Source: a bacterium (GTDB taxonomy: Bacteria; Verrucomicrobiota; Verrucomicrobiia; Limisphaerales; RI-55). From it: 64,000 nucleotides of DNA. The position numbers and the translations under genes were made by a program. The notes below the pieces were generated by a model. That model was not told the DNA's origin. It worked only from the letters and a program-made list of their open reading frames with translations, and made no database searches. The DNA is taken from assembly GCA_016124235.1 (NCBI GenBank), contig WGOC01000042.1, positions 1 to 64,000 on the forward strand, given 5' to 3'. This document shows, in pieces, positions 1-8,187 of this stretch. Numbering within the stretch: position 1 is the stretch's first letter; every line of letters begins with the position of its first letter.

Positions 1-1
1 A

Positions 2-85
2 CAACTCATCGGCCGCCTGCACCCGCACGATCCTGGCGGCCTGCGTCCGGCGCACTGGCTGCGCCCGACGCCGCTCCAAGTGTAA
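2..85 (+). CDS. C-terminal tail of a truncated upstream gene, possibly a transposase
   Basis: An open frame enters from the left edge and ends at a TAA after 27 codons; the last residues read LRPTPLQV. The tail is rich in H, P, R and L and is too short to assign to a family. The stop lies inside the first of two near-identical 20-bp repeats, which resembles the end of an IS481-like element, so a transposase tail is the simplest reading. This is inference from context, not from protein homology. Confidence 0.3.
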   Translation, partial: QLIGRLHPHDPGGLRPAHWLRPTPLQV

Positions 86-126
86 CCTATGTGTTGTCCC
101 CTCGGTGTCACCCATGTCCTGTCCCC
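82..126. mobile_element. Paired direct repeats, probable insertion-sequence end
   Basis: Two 20-bp direct repeats begin at 82 and 107, 25 bp apart, and match at 16 of 20 positions; the shared core is ACC.ATGT..TGTCCCC. The first overlaps the stop codon of the truncated frame. Repeated transposase-binding boxes of this look are found at the ends of IS481-type elements. The other end of the element would lie outside the window. Confidence 0.4.
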
Positions 127-469
127 GTGCCTCTCGCGTGCCGCCCTTGCCGTCCCGGCAAGGGCTTCCGGCAGACACCGGCTTGTTCACCAAAAGGTTG
201 CCCGCGTTTGGTCGCCAAGAAGTGTTCGGCGAGACGCCTCACACGGCGCGCGGGACGCGCGCGCTCCCCAATCCGATTGCGTAGCGGCGGGCATCCCTGG
301 CTGACGAGGAGTGCGGCATTCCTCCCGCCCGGATTCGGGTTGGATGGCGAGACGAGATTGGAAAATTTTTTGCGCACGACACCGCGAGGCGTTTGTTCCA
401 CAGGGCTTGAAGCCCGGCTCTACGGCAGGTAAAGATGCCCGCCACGTTTCAGACACGCTCCTCCAATTT
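127..469. other. Non-coding stretch with a hairpin, upstream of the ThuA gene
   Basis: No convincing gene is visible here. Positions 144-164 form a perfect 8-bp stem (CCCTTGCC / GGCAAGGG) with a 5-nt loop. The region is GC-rich and contains fragments such as a CACAGGGCTTGAAGCCC-like near-palindrome around 399-416, typical of degraded intergenic repeats. A frame open from 311 runs into the ThuA gene, but its first 53 codons look non-coding and lack a signal peptide. Confidence 0.35.
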
Positions 470-1291
470 ATGAAACCGCCCTTCCTTCGAATATTTCGCA
501 TTTGTGCTGTCGCTGCACTTATCTTCACGTTCCTTGTTCCATCGGTTTATGCCGACGAAACCAAGCCGAAGTTTCGCGCGCTCGTGCTCGCGGAGCGCGG
601 CGACCAGCACGAAGCCTTCGTCAAAGCGGCATTGGAATGGATGAAGACGACCGCGGAGAAGGAGCATTTCGCCTACGACGTGTTCGAAAGTCCGGGGGGA
701 TTCGACAAGGCGAAGCTCGCGAAGTATCAGGTGTTCATTCAGCTGAACTACCCGCCGTATCGGTGGAGCGACGAGGCGAAGGCGGCGTTTGTGGATTACA
801 TCGAGAACGGACGAGGTGGCTGGGTCGGCTTGCATCACGCGACCTTGCTCGGCGAGTTTGACGGCTTCCCGATGTGGAACTGGTTCTCCGATTTCATGGG
901 CGGGATTCGTTTCAAGACCTACATCGCCGAACGTGTTTCGGGTACGGTTGTCGTCGAGGATCACGCGCATCCGATCTTTGCCGGACTGCCGAAGACCTTC
1001 GTGATCGATGAGGAGGAATGGTACACCTACAACAAGGATCCGCGCCCGAACGTCCACGTGCTCGCGCATGTCGACGAGGCCTCCTACACGCCGCCGTCGG
1101 ACATCAAGATGGGCGATCACCCGGTCATCTGGTCGAACGAAAAAATGAAGGCGCGTAACGTTTACATTCTCATGGGCCACCACCCGACGTTATTGAAGAA
1201 CGAGAACTACACGAGGCTGTTCTTGAACGCGATTTTGTGGGCGGCTGGTGAAAAAATTTCCGGGGATTCGGGTGCCGGGTCTTCAAATTGA
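470..1291 (+). CDS. ThuA-like domain protein, secreted
   Basis: This 273-residue protein has an N-terminal signal peptide (MKPPFLRIFRICAVAALIF, cut near VYA-DE) followed by one ThuA-like, class-I-glutamine-amidotransferase-like fold. Visible family landmarks are GLHHA after the central strand, the D-H-P-V pattern repeated in the second half, and GHHP near the C-terminus. ThuA proteins are linked to carbohydrate use in Verrucomicrobiota and Planctomycetota, often with sugar oxidoreductases, but the reaction is unsettled. The ATG at 470 is chosen because it opens directly on the signal peptide. It stands alone, converging on the Xer recombinase gene. Family assignment is firm; substrate is unknown. 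Confidence 0.85.
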   Translation: MKPPFLRIFRICAVAALIFTFLVPSVYADETKPKFRALVLAERGDQHEAFVKAALEWMKTTAEKEHFAYDVFESPGGFDKAKLAKYQVFIQLNYPPYRWSDEAKAAFVDYIENGRGGWVGLHHATLLGEFDGFPMWNWFSDFMGGIRFKTYIAERVSGTVVVEDHAHPIFAGLPKTFVIDEEEWYTYNKDPRPNVHVLAHVDEASYTPPSDIKMGDHPVIWSNEKMKARNVYILMGHHPTLLKNENYTRLFLNAILWAAGEKISGDSGAGSSN

Positions 1292-1321
1292 TCGGATCCA
1301 AGCTTTCCAGCTCATCTCCGC

Positions 1322-2242
1322 TCATCCTCGTGGATGGAATCGGCGATGGACCTCGCGCAAACGATTGCCGGCGACGTGGGTGTAAATTTCCGTGGTATTG
1401 ATGCTCGCGTGACCGAGCAATTCCTGGATGACGCGCAGGTCGGCGCCGTGATCGAGCAGGTGCGTGGCGAAGCTGTGGCGCAACATGTGAGGTGTGACAT
1501 TGCGCTCGATTCCGGTCCGGTGAACGCGGCGTTTGATCCGGCCCCAAATGGTTGTTGCGGCAAACTGGGTTCCCCGCGCGTTAAGGAAAACAATCGCCGG
1601 TGATCGTGGTGTCACCAACTTTGGTCGTCCGTTTTCGAGGTAACGATTGAGGGCGCCGATCGCCTTGCGGCCGACCGGCACCACACGCTCCTTGTTGCCC
1701 TTGCCGATGATGGTGACAAAACCGGCTTCGAGATGAAGTTGTTCGAGACGGAGCGCGCGAAGTTCGGAGAGGCGCAGTCCCGACGCGTAGGCCAGTTCCA
1801 GGATCGCTTGATCGCACAACGTCGAAGGCGAAGCCGGTTCCTCTGGCTGGAGCAGTCGGTCAATTTCTTCGTTGCGCAGCGCCTTGGGCAATCGTTTCCA
1901 ACGGCGGGGCAGAGAGAGGGTTTCGGCGGCGTTCACGGGCAACAACTTTTCATTTTCGGCAAACCGATAAAATGCGCGCAATGCCGCGATCTCCAGGTAA
2001 ACGCTTTCGGTGCTCAACCGCTTGTTTATCCCTTCCGGAAGCGCTTGTTGCTGCCGCGTGCGTTCGTGTTGCAGAAAGCTCTGCAAATGGCTGACCCCAA
2101 CCTCGGTCCAACGGGTGATGCCGTTCGCGGCGGCCCATTTCACGAACTTGCCAAGGAGCGCGGCATACGTGCGTTGCGTGTGCTCCGCCTGCCCGCGTTC
2201 GTGGCGCAGATAGACGAGGAAATCTTCAACGAGCGTTTCCAT
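1322..2242 (-). CDS. Tyrosine recombinase XerC/XerD family
   Basis: A 306-residue site-specific recombinase of the usual Xer length. The N-terminal SAM-like core-binding domain spans about residues 1-95 (VEDFLVYLRHERGQAEHTQR). The catalytic domain carries the full set of active-site residues: R157 in ASGLRLSE, K181 in GKGNKER, H252 and R255 in HMLRHSFATH, H278 in LLGHAS and the nucleophile Y287 in EIYTHV. Such enzymes resolve chromosome dimers at dif during division. Whether this is XerC or XerD cannot be told by eye. It is not beside an integron or prophage, which favours the housekeeping role. Confidence 0.9.
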   Translation of the reverse strand: METLVEDFLVYLRHERGQAEHTQRTYAALLGKFVKWAAANGITRWTEVGVSHLQSFLQHERTRQQQALPEGINKRLSTESVYLEIAALRAFYRFAENEKLLPVNAAETLSLPRRWKRLPKALRNEEIDRLLQPEEPASPSTLCDQAILELAYASGLRLSELRALRLEQLHLEAGFVTIIGKGNKERVVPVGRKAIGALNRYLENGRPKLVTPRSPAIVFLNARGTQFAATTIWGRIKRRVHRTGIERNVTPHMLRHSFATHLLDHGADLRVIQELLGHASINTTEIYTHVAGNRLREVHRRFHPRG

Positions 2243-2255
2243 TGGAAGGAAGGAC

Positions 2256-2415
2256 CAATTTCAAAGGACCAAGGACCAAGGAATCGCCGAAAGACAAATC
2301 TCAATTCGGATTTGAGCAGTTCGCCGGAGCCGACCGAGCGGGAAAGTGTTCTTTGGGCGCATGTTGTTGGTTATTGGGATTTGAAAATTCCATGGACGTT
2401 TGTCCTTTGAAATTG
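2256..2415. repeat. Intergenic element with perfect 14-bp terminal inverted repeats
   Basis: CAATTTCAAAGGAC at 2256-2269 is the exact reverse complement of GTCCTTTGAAATTG at 2402-2415. The 132 bp between them include a short GGACCAA tandem and an AT-rich stretch, and no gene. It fills the gap between the recombinase and the Lrp-type regulator. The form suggests a MITE-like or palindromic intergenic repeat; whether it recurs in the genome cannot be seen here. Confidence 0.5.
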
Positions 2416-2452
2416 TTGTTCAACTTTGACGGTCTCTGTTCTACTCCGGTCC

Positions 2453-2932
2453 ATGGATCCGCTGCTCAAGCTGTTGCGCGACAACTCCGCTCTGGTGCCC
2501 GCCCAGATCGGAAAGCTGTTGAACCTTTCCGAGGCCCAGGTCACCGAGAAGATCAAGCAGTATGAGCGGGATCAGGTGATCCTCGGGTACCGGGCGATTC
2601 TGAACGAGGAAAAGCTGTCTCTCGACCGGGTGCGCGCGGCAATCGAGGTCAAACTGACGCCGGAGCGCGATGGCGGATTTGACCGCATCGCCGAACGCGT
2701 GGCGCGCTACGCGGAGGTGCGATCGTGCTTTCTGATGTCCGGCGGCTATGACCTGCTGGTGATCGTTGAGGGGCTCAATCTTCATGAGGTCGCCATGTTC
2801 GTTGCTGAGAAGCTGGCGACGATCCAGGGGGTTACTTCCACGGCCACCCATTTCATGCTCAAACCGTACAAGGACCACGGTGTCTTGATGAAAGCCGATG
2901 AGAACGAAGAACGGCTCCCGGTCTCACCTTGA
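2453..2932 (+). CDS. Lrp/AsnC family transcriptional regulator
   Basis: A 159-residue protein with the two-domain Lrp/AsnC layout. Residues 1-60 form the helix-turn-helix (VPAQIGKLLNLSEAQVTEKI) ending in the wing (VILGYRAILNEEKL). Residues 65-145 are the RAM ligand-binding domain with the beta strands AAIEVKL and CFLMSGGYDLLVIVEG. These regulators sense amino acids and often control adjacent transport or metabolic genes. The ATG at 2453 gives the canonical short N-terminus; a frame nine codons longer adds nothing recognisable. The neighbouring genes do not reveal its target. Confidence 0.85.
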   Translation: MDPLLKLLRDNSALVPAQIGKLLNLSEAQVTEKIKQYERDQVILGYRAILNEEKLSLDRVRAAIEVKLTPERDGGFDRIAERVARYAEVRSCFLMSGGYDLLVIVEGLNLHEVAMFVAEKLATIQGVTSTATHFMLKPYKDHGVLMKADENEERLPVSP

Positions 2933-2938
2933 TCGGCG

Positions 2939-3472
2939 CTATTTGGAATACGGTTTGAAGTCGAACTTCTGACCACCGACGCTCGCTTCGTACATCAGCC
3001 CGGCCTTGGCCAGGGTGAAGACGGCGACGCCGTGCTCATACTTCGCGTTGCGCGCGACCCCTTCCGCGGCGGCCACGGCGCTCACCTGGGCGCTGAATTC
3101 AAAATTCTGATCTTTGAAATTTTTCAGCGTGGTTGCGTTTTCGAAGAAGATGACCTCGGAGTAAATCTGGCCGCCGGCCTGGAAACCAATCGTCACCTGG
3201 GTCAGCCCGGTTTCGCCGACCGCCTTGCCCTTTTCGAACAATTGTCCTTTCCCGTGCGCGGCGCCGATCCCCAGTCCGCCCTTGGCAACCTTGGGGAAAA
3301 TGGCGTAGCCCGCCGACTCCGCGAAGAACTTCTTCATGTCCGGATCGGTCTTTTGAAAGAGCGTAATGGCTTCCTTTACCTGGGAGCTAAGCTCGTCATT
3401 CTTGTCGGCGGCTTGAATCGCCGGAGTGGCCATCGCAAATGCCAGAGCCAGGAGAGTCAGTTTCAATTTCAT
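2939..3472 (-). CDS. Secreted SYLF-domain (Ysc84-like) protein
   Basis: A 177-residue protein with a clear signal peptide (MKLKLTLLALAFAMA, cleavage near IQAA-DK) and a SYLF/Ysc84 lipid-binding domain over most of the mature chain. Typical landmarks are SAGYAIFPKVAKGGLGIG and the downstream FQAGGQIYSEVIFFEN, and a C-terminal KAGLMYEASVGGQKF. The eukaryotic SYLF domain binds phosphoinositides; in bacteria it is probably a periplasmic lipid-associated protein of unknown role. The start at 3472 is preferred over an ATG three codons earlier because it opens directly on the signal peptide. It converges on the Lrp gene with six bases between stops. Confidence 0.85.
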   Translation of the reverse strand: MKLKLTLLALAFAMATPAIQAADKNDELSSQVKEAITLFQKTDPDMKKFFAESAGYAIFPKVAKGGLGIGAAHGKGQLFEKGKAVGETGLTQVTIGFQAGGQIYSEVIFFENATTLKNFKDQNFEFSAQVSAVAAAEGVARNAKYEHGVAVFTLAKAGLMYEASVGGQKFDFKPYSK

Positions 3473-3623
3473 AAGCGGCACCCTCGTTTAAGAAAGGCAT
3501 TCGTCAAGTAATGAGTCAGATACGATTGAATCGGCCAGTCAATCTCCGCCGGAACAAGGCGTCCATTCCCGGGCGGTGGAGCCTGAGAAAACGTTGTGAA
3601 GAGCAAACTCTTCCGAGAAACGG

Positions 3624-4328
3624 CTACCCTGAGCTCACTAATGAAGGAACCCATCGCGATTGACGGAATGCGAGGAGCATAATACCGCCAGTCAAAAGTA
3701 TCCACGTCGAAGGTTCCGGCACCTGGCCGGCGAGGATTGGTTGGCCGGGGACCGAATTGTAGGCCCAGTCTTCAATGACTCCTCCATTGACGATTGCAGG
3801 CGTTGAAACCCGAATCCAGCCATAATGCGCGCCATCCTCTAGTGTAAACTGTACCCCCACGGATGCGGTCAGGAATGTTCCTATTGGTGTGACCCAATAA
3901 CCATAAATGCCCAAGTCATTCGATACATGCAAACTGGCACCAATCCAATAATCCGGTGGAAAAGCAGCTTGGTAGCTGGAAGTCCATTGCAACGGATCAT
4001 CAAGAAATGGCCCAATCGAATAACCATCGAGTAGCGGAATTGACCAATTACCGACATCATTGCCGCCTTTTGGAATTCCCACAGTCAGCCCACCCGTTGT
4101 GCTATAAATGGCAAAACTGGTGTAAGCCCGGAAGACGAAATCTTCAGTGCCGTCCGAATTCATATCTATCCCGTAGGTATACGGGGTACCACCGGCCGAG
4201 TACAGCGACACATTAACCGGGGCGTGGTAAACAATGCTCCCTTGGGCACACGCTGGAGTCTCGGTGCCGAGAAATAACATGAACATTCCGATGACGAGCA
4301 GAGTTCCCCTGACGAGACGATGGTTCAT
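3624..4328 (-). CDS. PEP-CTERM sorting domain protein
   Basis: A 234-residue exported protein of unknown function. It has an N-terminal signal peptide (LLVIGMFMLFLGTETPACA) and a C-terminal PEP-CTERM tail: VPEPSTW, a hydrophobic stretch (ILLTGGIMLLAF) and basic residues. Such tails are recognised and cut by an exosortase, linked to extracellular polymer export. The body between is beta-rich with many aromatic and glycine residues (YGIDMNSDGTEDFVFRAY, an FG-GAP-like patch) and shows no catalytic motif. No exosortase gene lies in the window. The start at 4328 opens on the signal peptide; an in-frame ATG six codons upstream is possible. Confidence 0.8.
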   Translation of the reverse strand: MNHRLVRGTLLVIGMFMLFLGTETPACAQGSIVYHAPVNVSLYSAGGTPYTYGIDMNSDGTEDFVFRAYTSFAIYSTTGGLTVGIPKGGNDVGNWSIPLLDGYSIGPFLDDPLQWTSSYQAAFPPDYWIGASLHVSNDLGIYGYWVTPIGTFLTASVGVQFTLEDGAHYGWIRVSTPAIVNGGVIEDWAYNSVPGQPILAGQVPEPSTWILLTGGIMLLAFRQSRWVPSLVSSG

Positions 4329-4427
4329 GCCGTTACTCTGCTGCACGCGACCGCTCCCCGCAACCCTGTGCCGTCAAACGCACAGGCGGCACAGGGCGCT
4401 TCGCGGGGGGTGCGGAACAAAGTTCAG

Positions 4428-6683
4428 TCAGGGGTCTTGGACAACCCGGTAGAACCGGTTGGGCGGGTTGTTCGTCAGCGTCAGCGCCACCGCCGCCGGG
4501 TTGTTCGTCATGTAGATCGAACTGGTCGCGTCGGTCCAGGCCGATGCCAGCGCGTCCACTTCGTCGATGTACTGCACCTTGTAGTAATGATAAAGGTTCC
4601 CCGTCCATTCCATCGTCACCTGGTTGCTGGAGGTCTGCGCGATGTCCACGATCTCCGGCACCGGATTGAGAATCTGGCCGGTAACGACCAGCACGAAGTC
4701 CTGGTTGGTGGTGTTGCCAAGATAACCGGCATCTTTCAACGTTCCCTTGTGGCTCACTTGAACGGTCAACTGGCCGCTGGTTGTGGTGTTGGTCCAAACG
4801 TTCAGCTCGACATTGTCCCGGAAGTTGCCCGTTGGCGTGGCCGCTGCCGTCGGGTTGCTCGGGTCCAAGGCGTATGAATAATTGGTGGTGCTTCCCTGAA
4901 TGATCTTCACGTCCAGATCGTTCACCAGCATCAGGTTGCTGATCCCGGCGGCGACGTAGCCAGCAGGATCGGTCCAGCCCAACATCGCGTTCACCGTCGA
5001 ACCGGGATTCTTGTTGATGGTGAAGTTCATGGTGGTGCCGTTGGTCAGCACGCCCTCGTAGATGACGCTTTTCAACAAGCCTCCGGCGGCGTTGTAAAAA
5101 TACTTGTTGGTCAGGATCAAATCGACGGCCTGACTGGTGTCCATCACGCCACCCGGACCGAACTGGTAATCCGGGCCGACCGGTCCGGCATCGTGGCCGG
5201 TGGCCATGATCACGGTCTTGACCAGCGCGGCGGAGGGATCGGGATTACCCGCTTCAGCAAATCGTTCGCGGATCAACGCGATGGCCCCGGTGACGGCGGC
5301 GGCGGCGGGACTGGTGCCGGTGACCGACGCATAGCTGTCGTTGCCACTGGCATCGGCGCTGGCCGAAAAGACGCTCTCACCCCCGGCCACGAGGTCCGGC
5401 TTGGTCCGGCCGTCCCTGGTCGGACCACGGTCGCTGAAAGGGGAGTTGGTCACACCCGAGGCACCCTGCCAGCCGTTGGTGAGGTCATTGATCGAGCCCA
5501 CGGTGATGACGTTCTTGGCCGCGCCTTCCGGCGTTACTGTGCGGTAGCCGCCGTAGTAATCTTGGTCCGCCGCATGGCTGTCGTTGGTGTAGGCACCGTC
5601 CGTGTGGTAGTGGTAAGTGCCTGAGTAATTCCCATCGTCCCGGTCGTTGCCGGCCGACCACACGGAGAGATAGCCCTTGTGCATATAAGCGAGGTCGTCC
5701 AGCGCAGCCGATCTGGTGACATAAGCGCCGAAGTTTTCATCGTAATAGGAGTTGGGCAGACCATACCAAATGCGATAGGTTCCCGTATTGTCCCAGCCCA
5801 TTGCGGTGCCGTACGAATGGTTGGAAAGGCGTAATCCGTTAGTCACAGAGGTATTGCCCATCTCAGTGGTATCATCGTCATTGTCACTGGCCAATATCGT
5901 CGCAGTACTGGCCACGCCCTCGGCGTCTGTCATGATACCGGCGGCCTCGATGGTGCCGGCCATCTCGGTGGCGTGAGGGCGTTCGTTGGTGTAGCTACCG
6001 GTGTCGTCTATATAAATCAACCGTGCAATGCCACCATTATTAAACTCGGCGTGATTCGTGGCCGGTGGGCTTCCATCCCACAACCCGACCAACTGGCCAT
6101 AGAAATTCAATGGATAGTCTGATGGTGCATTCGTCTTGGCCTTCCACGCGCCGATGGTCTTCTGTGCCTCTACATCCATTGATTTGATTCCGACCACTCT
6201 TCCATCACGGAACATCAGCCGCACACCTTGTTTGGCGAACATGTCGATAACCTCCTGCGGCACTCGCTTGTGAAGCTCCGCCTGAGCCGCGTCATTGATC
6301 TTTTTCTGATCCGCCGCCCAAGCCAGAACCTTGGCGTCTCGTTCGGCGGCCTCGTCGATTTTGCGCTGACGCTCCGCAATTTCGGCTGACATCAAACGTT
6401 GCTTCAACGCCAGGTCTTCCGGAGCCGGCGCGGGCGCCGTGTGGAGATACGGCGCGAATCTTTCCCGATTACTTGCCCAAAACGCCTCCAGGGCTTTCTG
6501 CTGCGCCGCCAGTTCCTCGGGCGTGGGGTTGTAAGGCGGCGGATTGGTTCCGCCGCCCGGAATGGGCGGCAAGTCTTGCGCGGCCACGACGGTCGTAAAC
6601 GCAATAATGCACGTGATAATTCCAATGTTTCTTCCCCACCGAAACGTCCTTGGGGGAACCGACATGTTTATTCTCTTCATGGG
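4428..6683 (-). CDS. Secreted subtilisin-like serine peptidase (S8)
   Basis: A 751-residue secreted protease. After a signal peptide and a proline-rich then charged, coiled-coil-like prodomain (to about residue 150), the S8 domain shows the triad: Asp203 in VGLWDGS, His237 in PHATEMAGTI (HxTxxAGT form) and Ser458 in GTSPAAAAV. A beta-sandwich P-domain-like region follows, then a C-terminal module ending NRFYRVVQDP, a Tyr/Trp-rich ending common on secreted Verrucomicrobiota proteins. A Shine-Dalgarno-like AAAGGAA sits just upstream of the ATG at 6683, which favours it over the ATG eight codons earlier. The divergent XRE regulator shares a 135-160 bp promoter region and could control it. Confidence 0.9.
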   Translation of the reverse strand, partial: PMKRINMSVPPRTFRWGRNIGIITCIIAFTTVVAAQDLPPIPGGGTNPPPYNPTPEELAAQQKALEAFWASNRERFAPYLHTAPAPAPEDLALKQRLMSAEIAERQRKIDEAAERDAKVLAWAADQKKINDAAQAELHKRVPQEVIDMFAKQGVRLMFRDGRVVGIKSMDVEAQKTIGAWKAKTNAPSDYPLNFYGQLVGLWDGSPPATNHAEFNNGGIARLIYIDDTGSYTNERPHATEMAGTIEAAGIMTDAEGVASTATILASDNDDDTTEMGNTSVTNGLRLSNHSYGTAMGWDNTGTYRIWYGLPNSYYDENFGAYVTRSAALDDLAYMHKGYLSVWSAGNDRDDGNYSGTYHYHTDGAYTNDSHAADQDYYGGYRTVTPEGAAKNVITVGSINDLTNGWQGASGVTNSPFSDRGPTRDGRTKPDLVAGGESVFSASADASGNDSYASVTGTSPAAAAVTGAIALIRERFAEAGNPDPSAALVKTVIMATGHDAGPVGPDYQFGPGGVMDTSQAVDLILTNKYFYNAAGGLLKSVIYEGVLTNGTTMNFTINKNPGSTVNAMLGWTDPAGYVAAGISNLMLVNDLDVKIIQGSTTNYSYALDPSNPTAAATPTGNFRDNVELNVWTNTTTSGQLTVQVSHKGTLKDAGYLGNTTNQDFVLVVTGQILNPVPEIVDIAQTSSNQVTMEWTGNLYHYYKVQYIDEVDALASAWTDATSSIYMTNNPAAVALTLTNNPPNRFYRVVQDP

Positions 6684-6842
6684 TTCCTTTCGGTTGATTG
6701 AACTCACTCACACGCTCTCTGTCCTCAAGCTGAGGACGCTGGCAGTCAACCATGCTCACGCAACGTCGGCAAGACCAATATACGATTTATTGTGTGCATG
6801 CCAACACGTTGTGGCGCGTGCCGTTCGATAGCGTGGCCATGA

Positions 6843-7148
6843 GTGACAAAGGCACCATTAAACTTGATCGGCACTCAGGTGCGGCGATGGCGCACCAAAA
6901 AGGGTTGGTCGCAGGCAGAATTGGCGACCAAACTCCAGCTACGAGGCTGGAGCGTCAGCCGGGATTCCCTTGCAAATCTTGAGCTGCAGCGCCGGCGGGT
7001 GCCGGATTGTGAATTGTTGTTTCTGGCAAAAGCTCTTGGTGTTGGTTTGGATGACTTGTTTCCGAAGAATCTGCCTCTCACGAGAATTGGACCGCAATTC
7101 CAATCCAGTACTCGCTTGGCAGTTTTCCCGGCGCGTTCCAAAGCGTGA
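6843..7148 (+). CDS. XRE-family helix-turn-helix regulator
   Basis: A 101-residue DNA-binding protein with a Cro/C1-type helix-turn-helix over residues 7-68: IGTQVRRWRTKKGWSQAELA, recognition helix SVSRDSLANLELQRR, then LLFLAKALGVGLDDLFP. No sensor domain follows; the last 30 residues look unstructured. The start is GTG; an in-frame TGA immediately precedes it, so no longer version is possible. It is divergent from the subtilase gene and may repress itself and its neighbour, which is inference. Solitary XRE proteins of this size are also common remnants of toxin-antitoxin or phage loci, but no partner is visible. Confidence 0.75.
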   Translation: MTKAPLNLIGTQVRRWRTKKGWSQAELATKLQLRGWSVSRDSLANLELQRRRVPDCELLFLAKALGVGLDDLFPKNLPLTRIGPQFQSSTRLAVFPARSKA

Positions 7149-7196
7149 TTCTCCGTTCGCGCCGGCTTGCATACTATAGCCTGCTTCGTGGATCAG

Positions 7197-8093
7197 CTAC
7201 ACGGCCAGCTTCTTTCCAGTCAACCGCTCGTACGCTTCGAGATACTTGGCGGATGTTTTGTCCACAATCTCCGCCGGTAATTCTGGTCCGGGTGGAGTTT
7301 TGTCCCAGTCGAGAGTTTCGAGATAATCGCGAACAAACTGCTTGTCGAAACTCGGTTGGCCGCGCCCGGGTTGATATTCGTTGGCCGGCCAGAAACGGGA
7401 GGAGTCGGGCGTCAGCACTTCGTCGATCAAAATGATCTGGTCGCCATCGAACCCGAATTCAAACTTCGTGTCGGCAATGATGATGCCCCGTTCGCGGGCG
7501 TAATTCCGGGCGTGCGAGTAAATCTTCAAACTGGCGTCGCGCACTTTTTCGGCGACTTCTTGGCCGACGATGTCGACGGCTTTTTCAAACGAGATGTTTT
7601 CGTCGTGGCCCTCATCGGCCTTCGTCGACGGCGTAAACAGCGGCTCGGGCAATTCCGAAGATTCCTGCAAACCTTCGGGCAAAGGAATGCCGCAAACCGT
7701 CCGGCTCTTTTTGTATTCCTTCCAGCCGGAGCCCGCGAGGTAACCGCGCACGATGCACTCGATCGCCAGCGGTTTCGCCTTTTTGACGAGCATGCTGCGA
7801 CCTTTGAGCTGCGATTCAAACGGTTTGAGATTTTCGGGCAGCGGGTCGTTCGGTCCGGCCAAACGATGGTTCGGTTGGAACGATTCGGTTTGATCAAACC
7901 AAAAGTGCGAAATCTGTGTCAGGACGGCGCCCTTGTGCGGAATGCCGTTGGGCATGATGACGTCAAAGGCGGAGATGCGATCCGACGCGACGAACAGAAA
8001 TTTATCCCCAAGGTCGAAGACCTCACGGACCTTGCCGCTCTTGAGTTTCTGAATGCCGGGAAGGTCGATTTTCAACAGTGCTTGGTCAGACAT
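7197..8093 (-). CDS. purC: Phosphoribosylaminoimidazole-succinocarboxamide synthase
   Basis: A 298-residue SAICAR synthase, the purine-pathway enzyme that ligates aspartate to CAIR using ATP. The family blocks are present in order: [20 protein letters not shown] (ATP-binding loop), [36 protein letters not shown], and [13 protein letters not shown] with [14 protein letters not shown] near the C-terminus. The length fits the roughly 300-residue yeast-like subfamily rather than the 240-residue E. coli form. It stands alone, not in a pur operon. There is no obvious Shine-Dalgarno before the ATG. Confidence 0.95.
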   Translation of the reverse strand: MSDQALLKIDLPGIQKLKSGKVREVFDLGDKFLFVASDRISAFDVIMPNGIPHKGAVLTQISHFWFDQTESFQPNHRLAGPNDPLPENLKPFESQLKGRSMLVKKAKPLAIECIVRGYLAGSGWKEYKKSRTVCGIPLPEGLQESSELPEPLFTPSTKADEGHDENISFEKAVDIVGQEVAEKVRDASLKIYSHARNYARERGIIIADTKFEFGFDGDQIILIDEVLTPDSSRFWPANEYQPGRGQPSFDKQFVRDYLETLDWDKTPPGPELPAEIVDKTSAKYLEAYERLTGKKLAV

Positions 8094-8187
8094 GGCGGGC
8101 GATCATGCGGACTGAAAATTGGAAATCAAGAGCGGTTTGAGTTCGGGGAGGATTTCGGTGAACAAAGATGCCTCGCCGTGCGATGCC

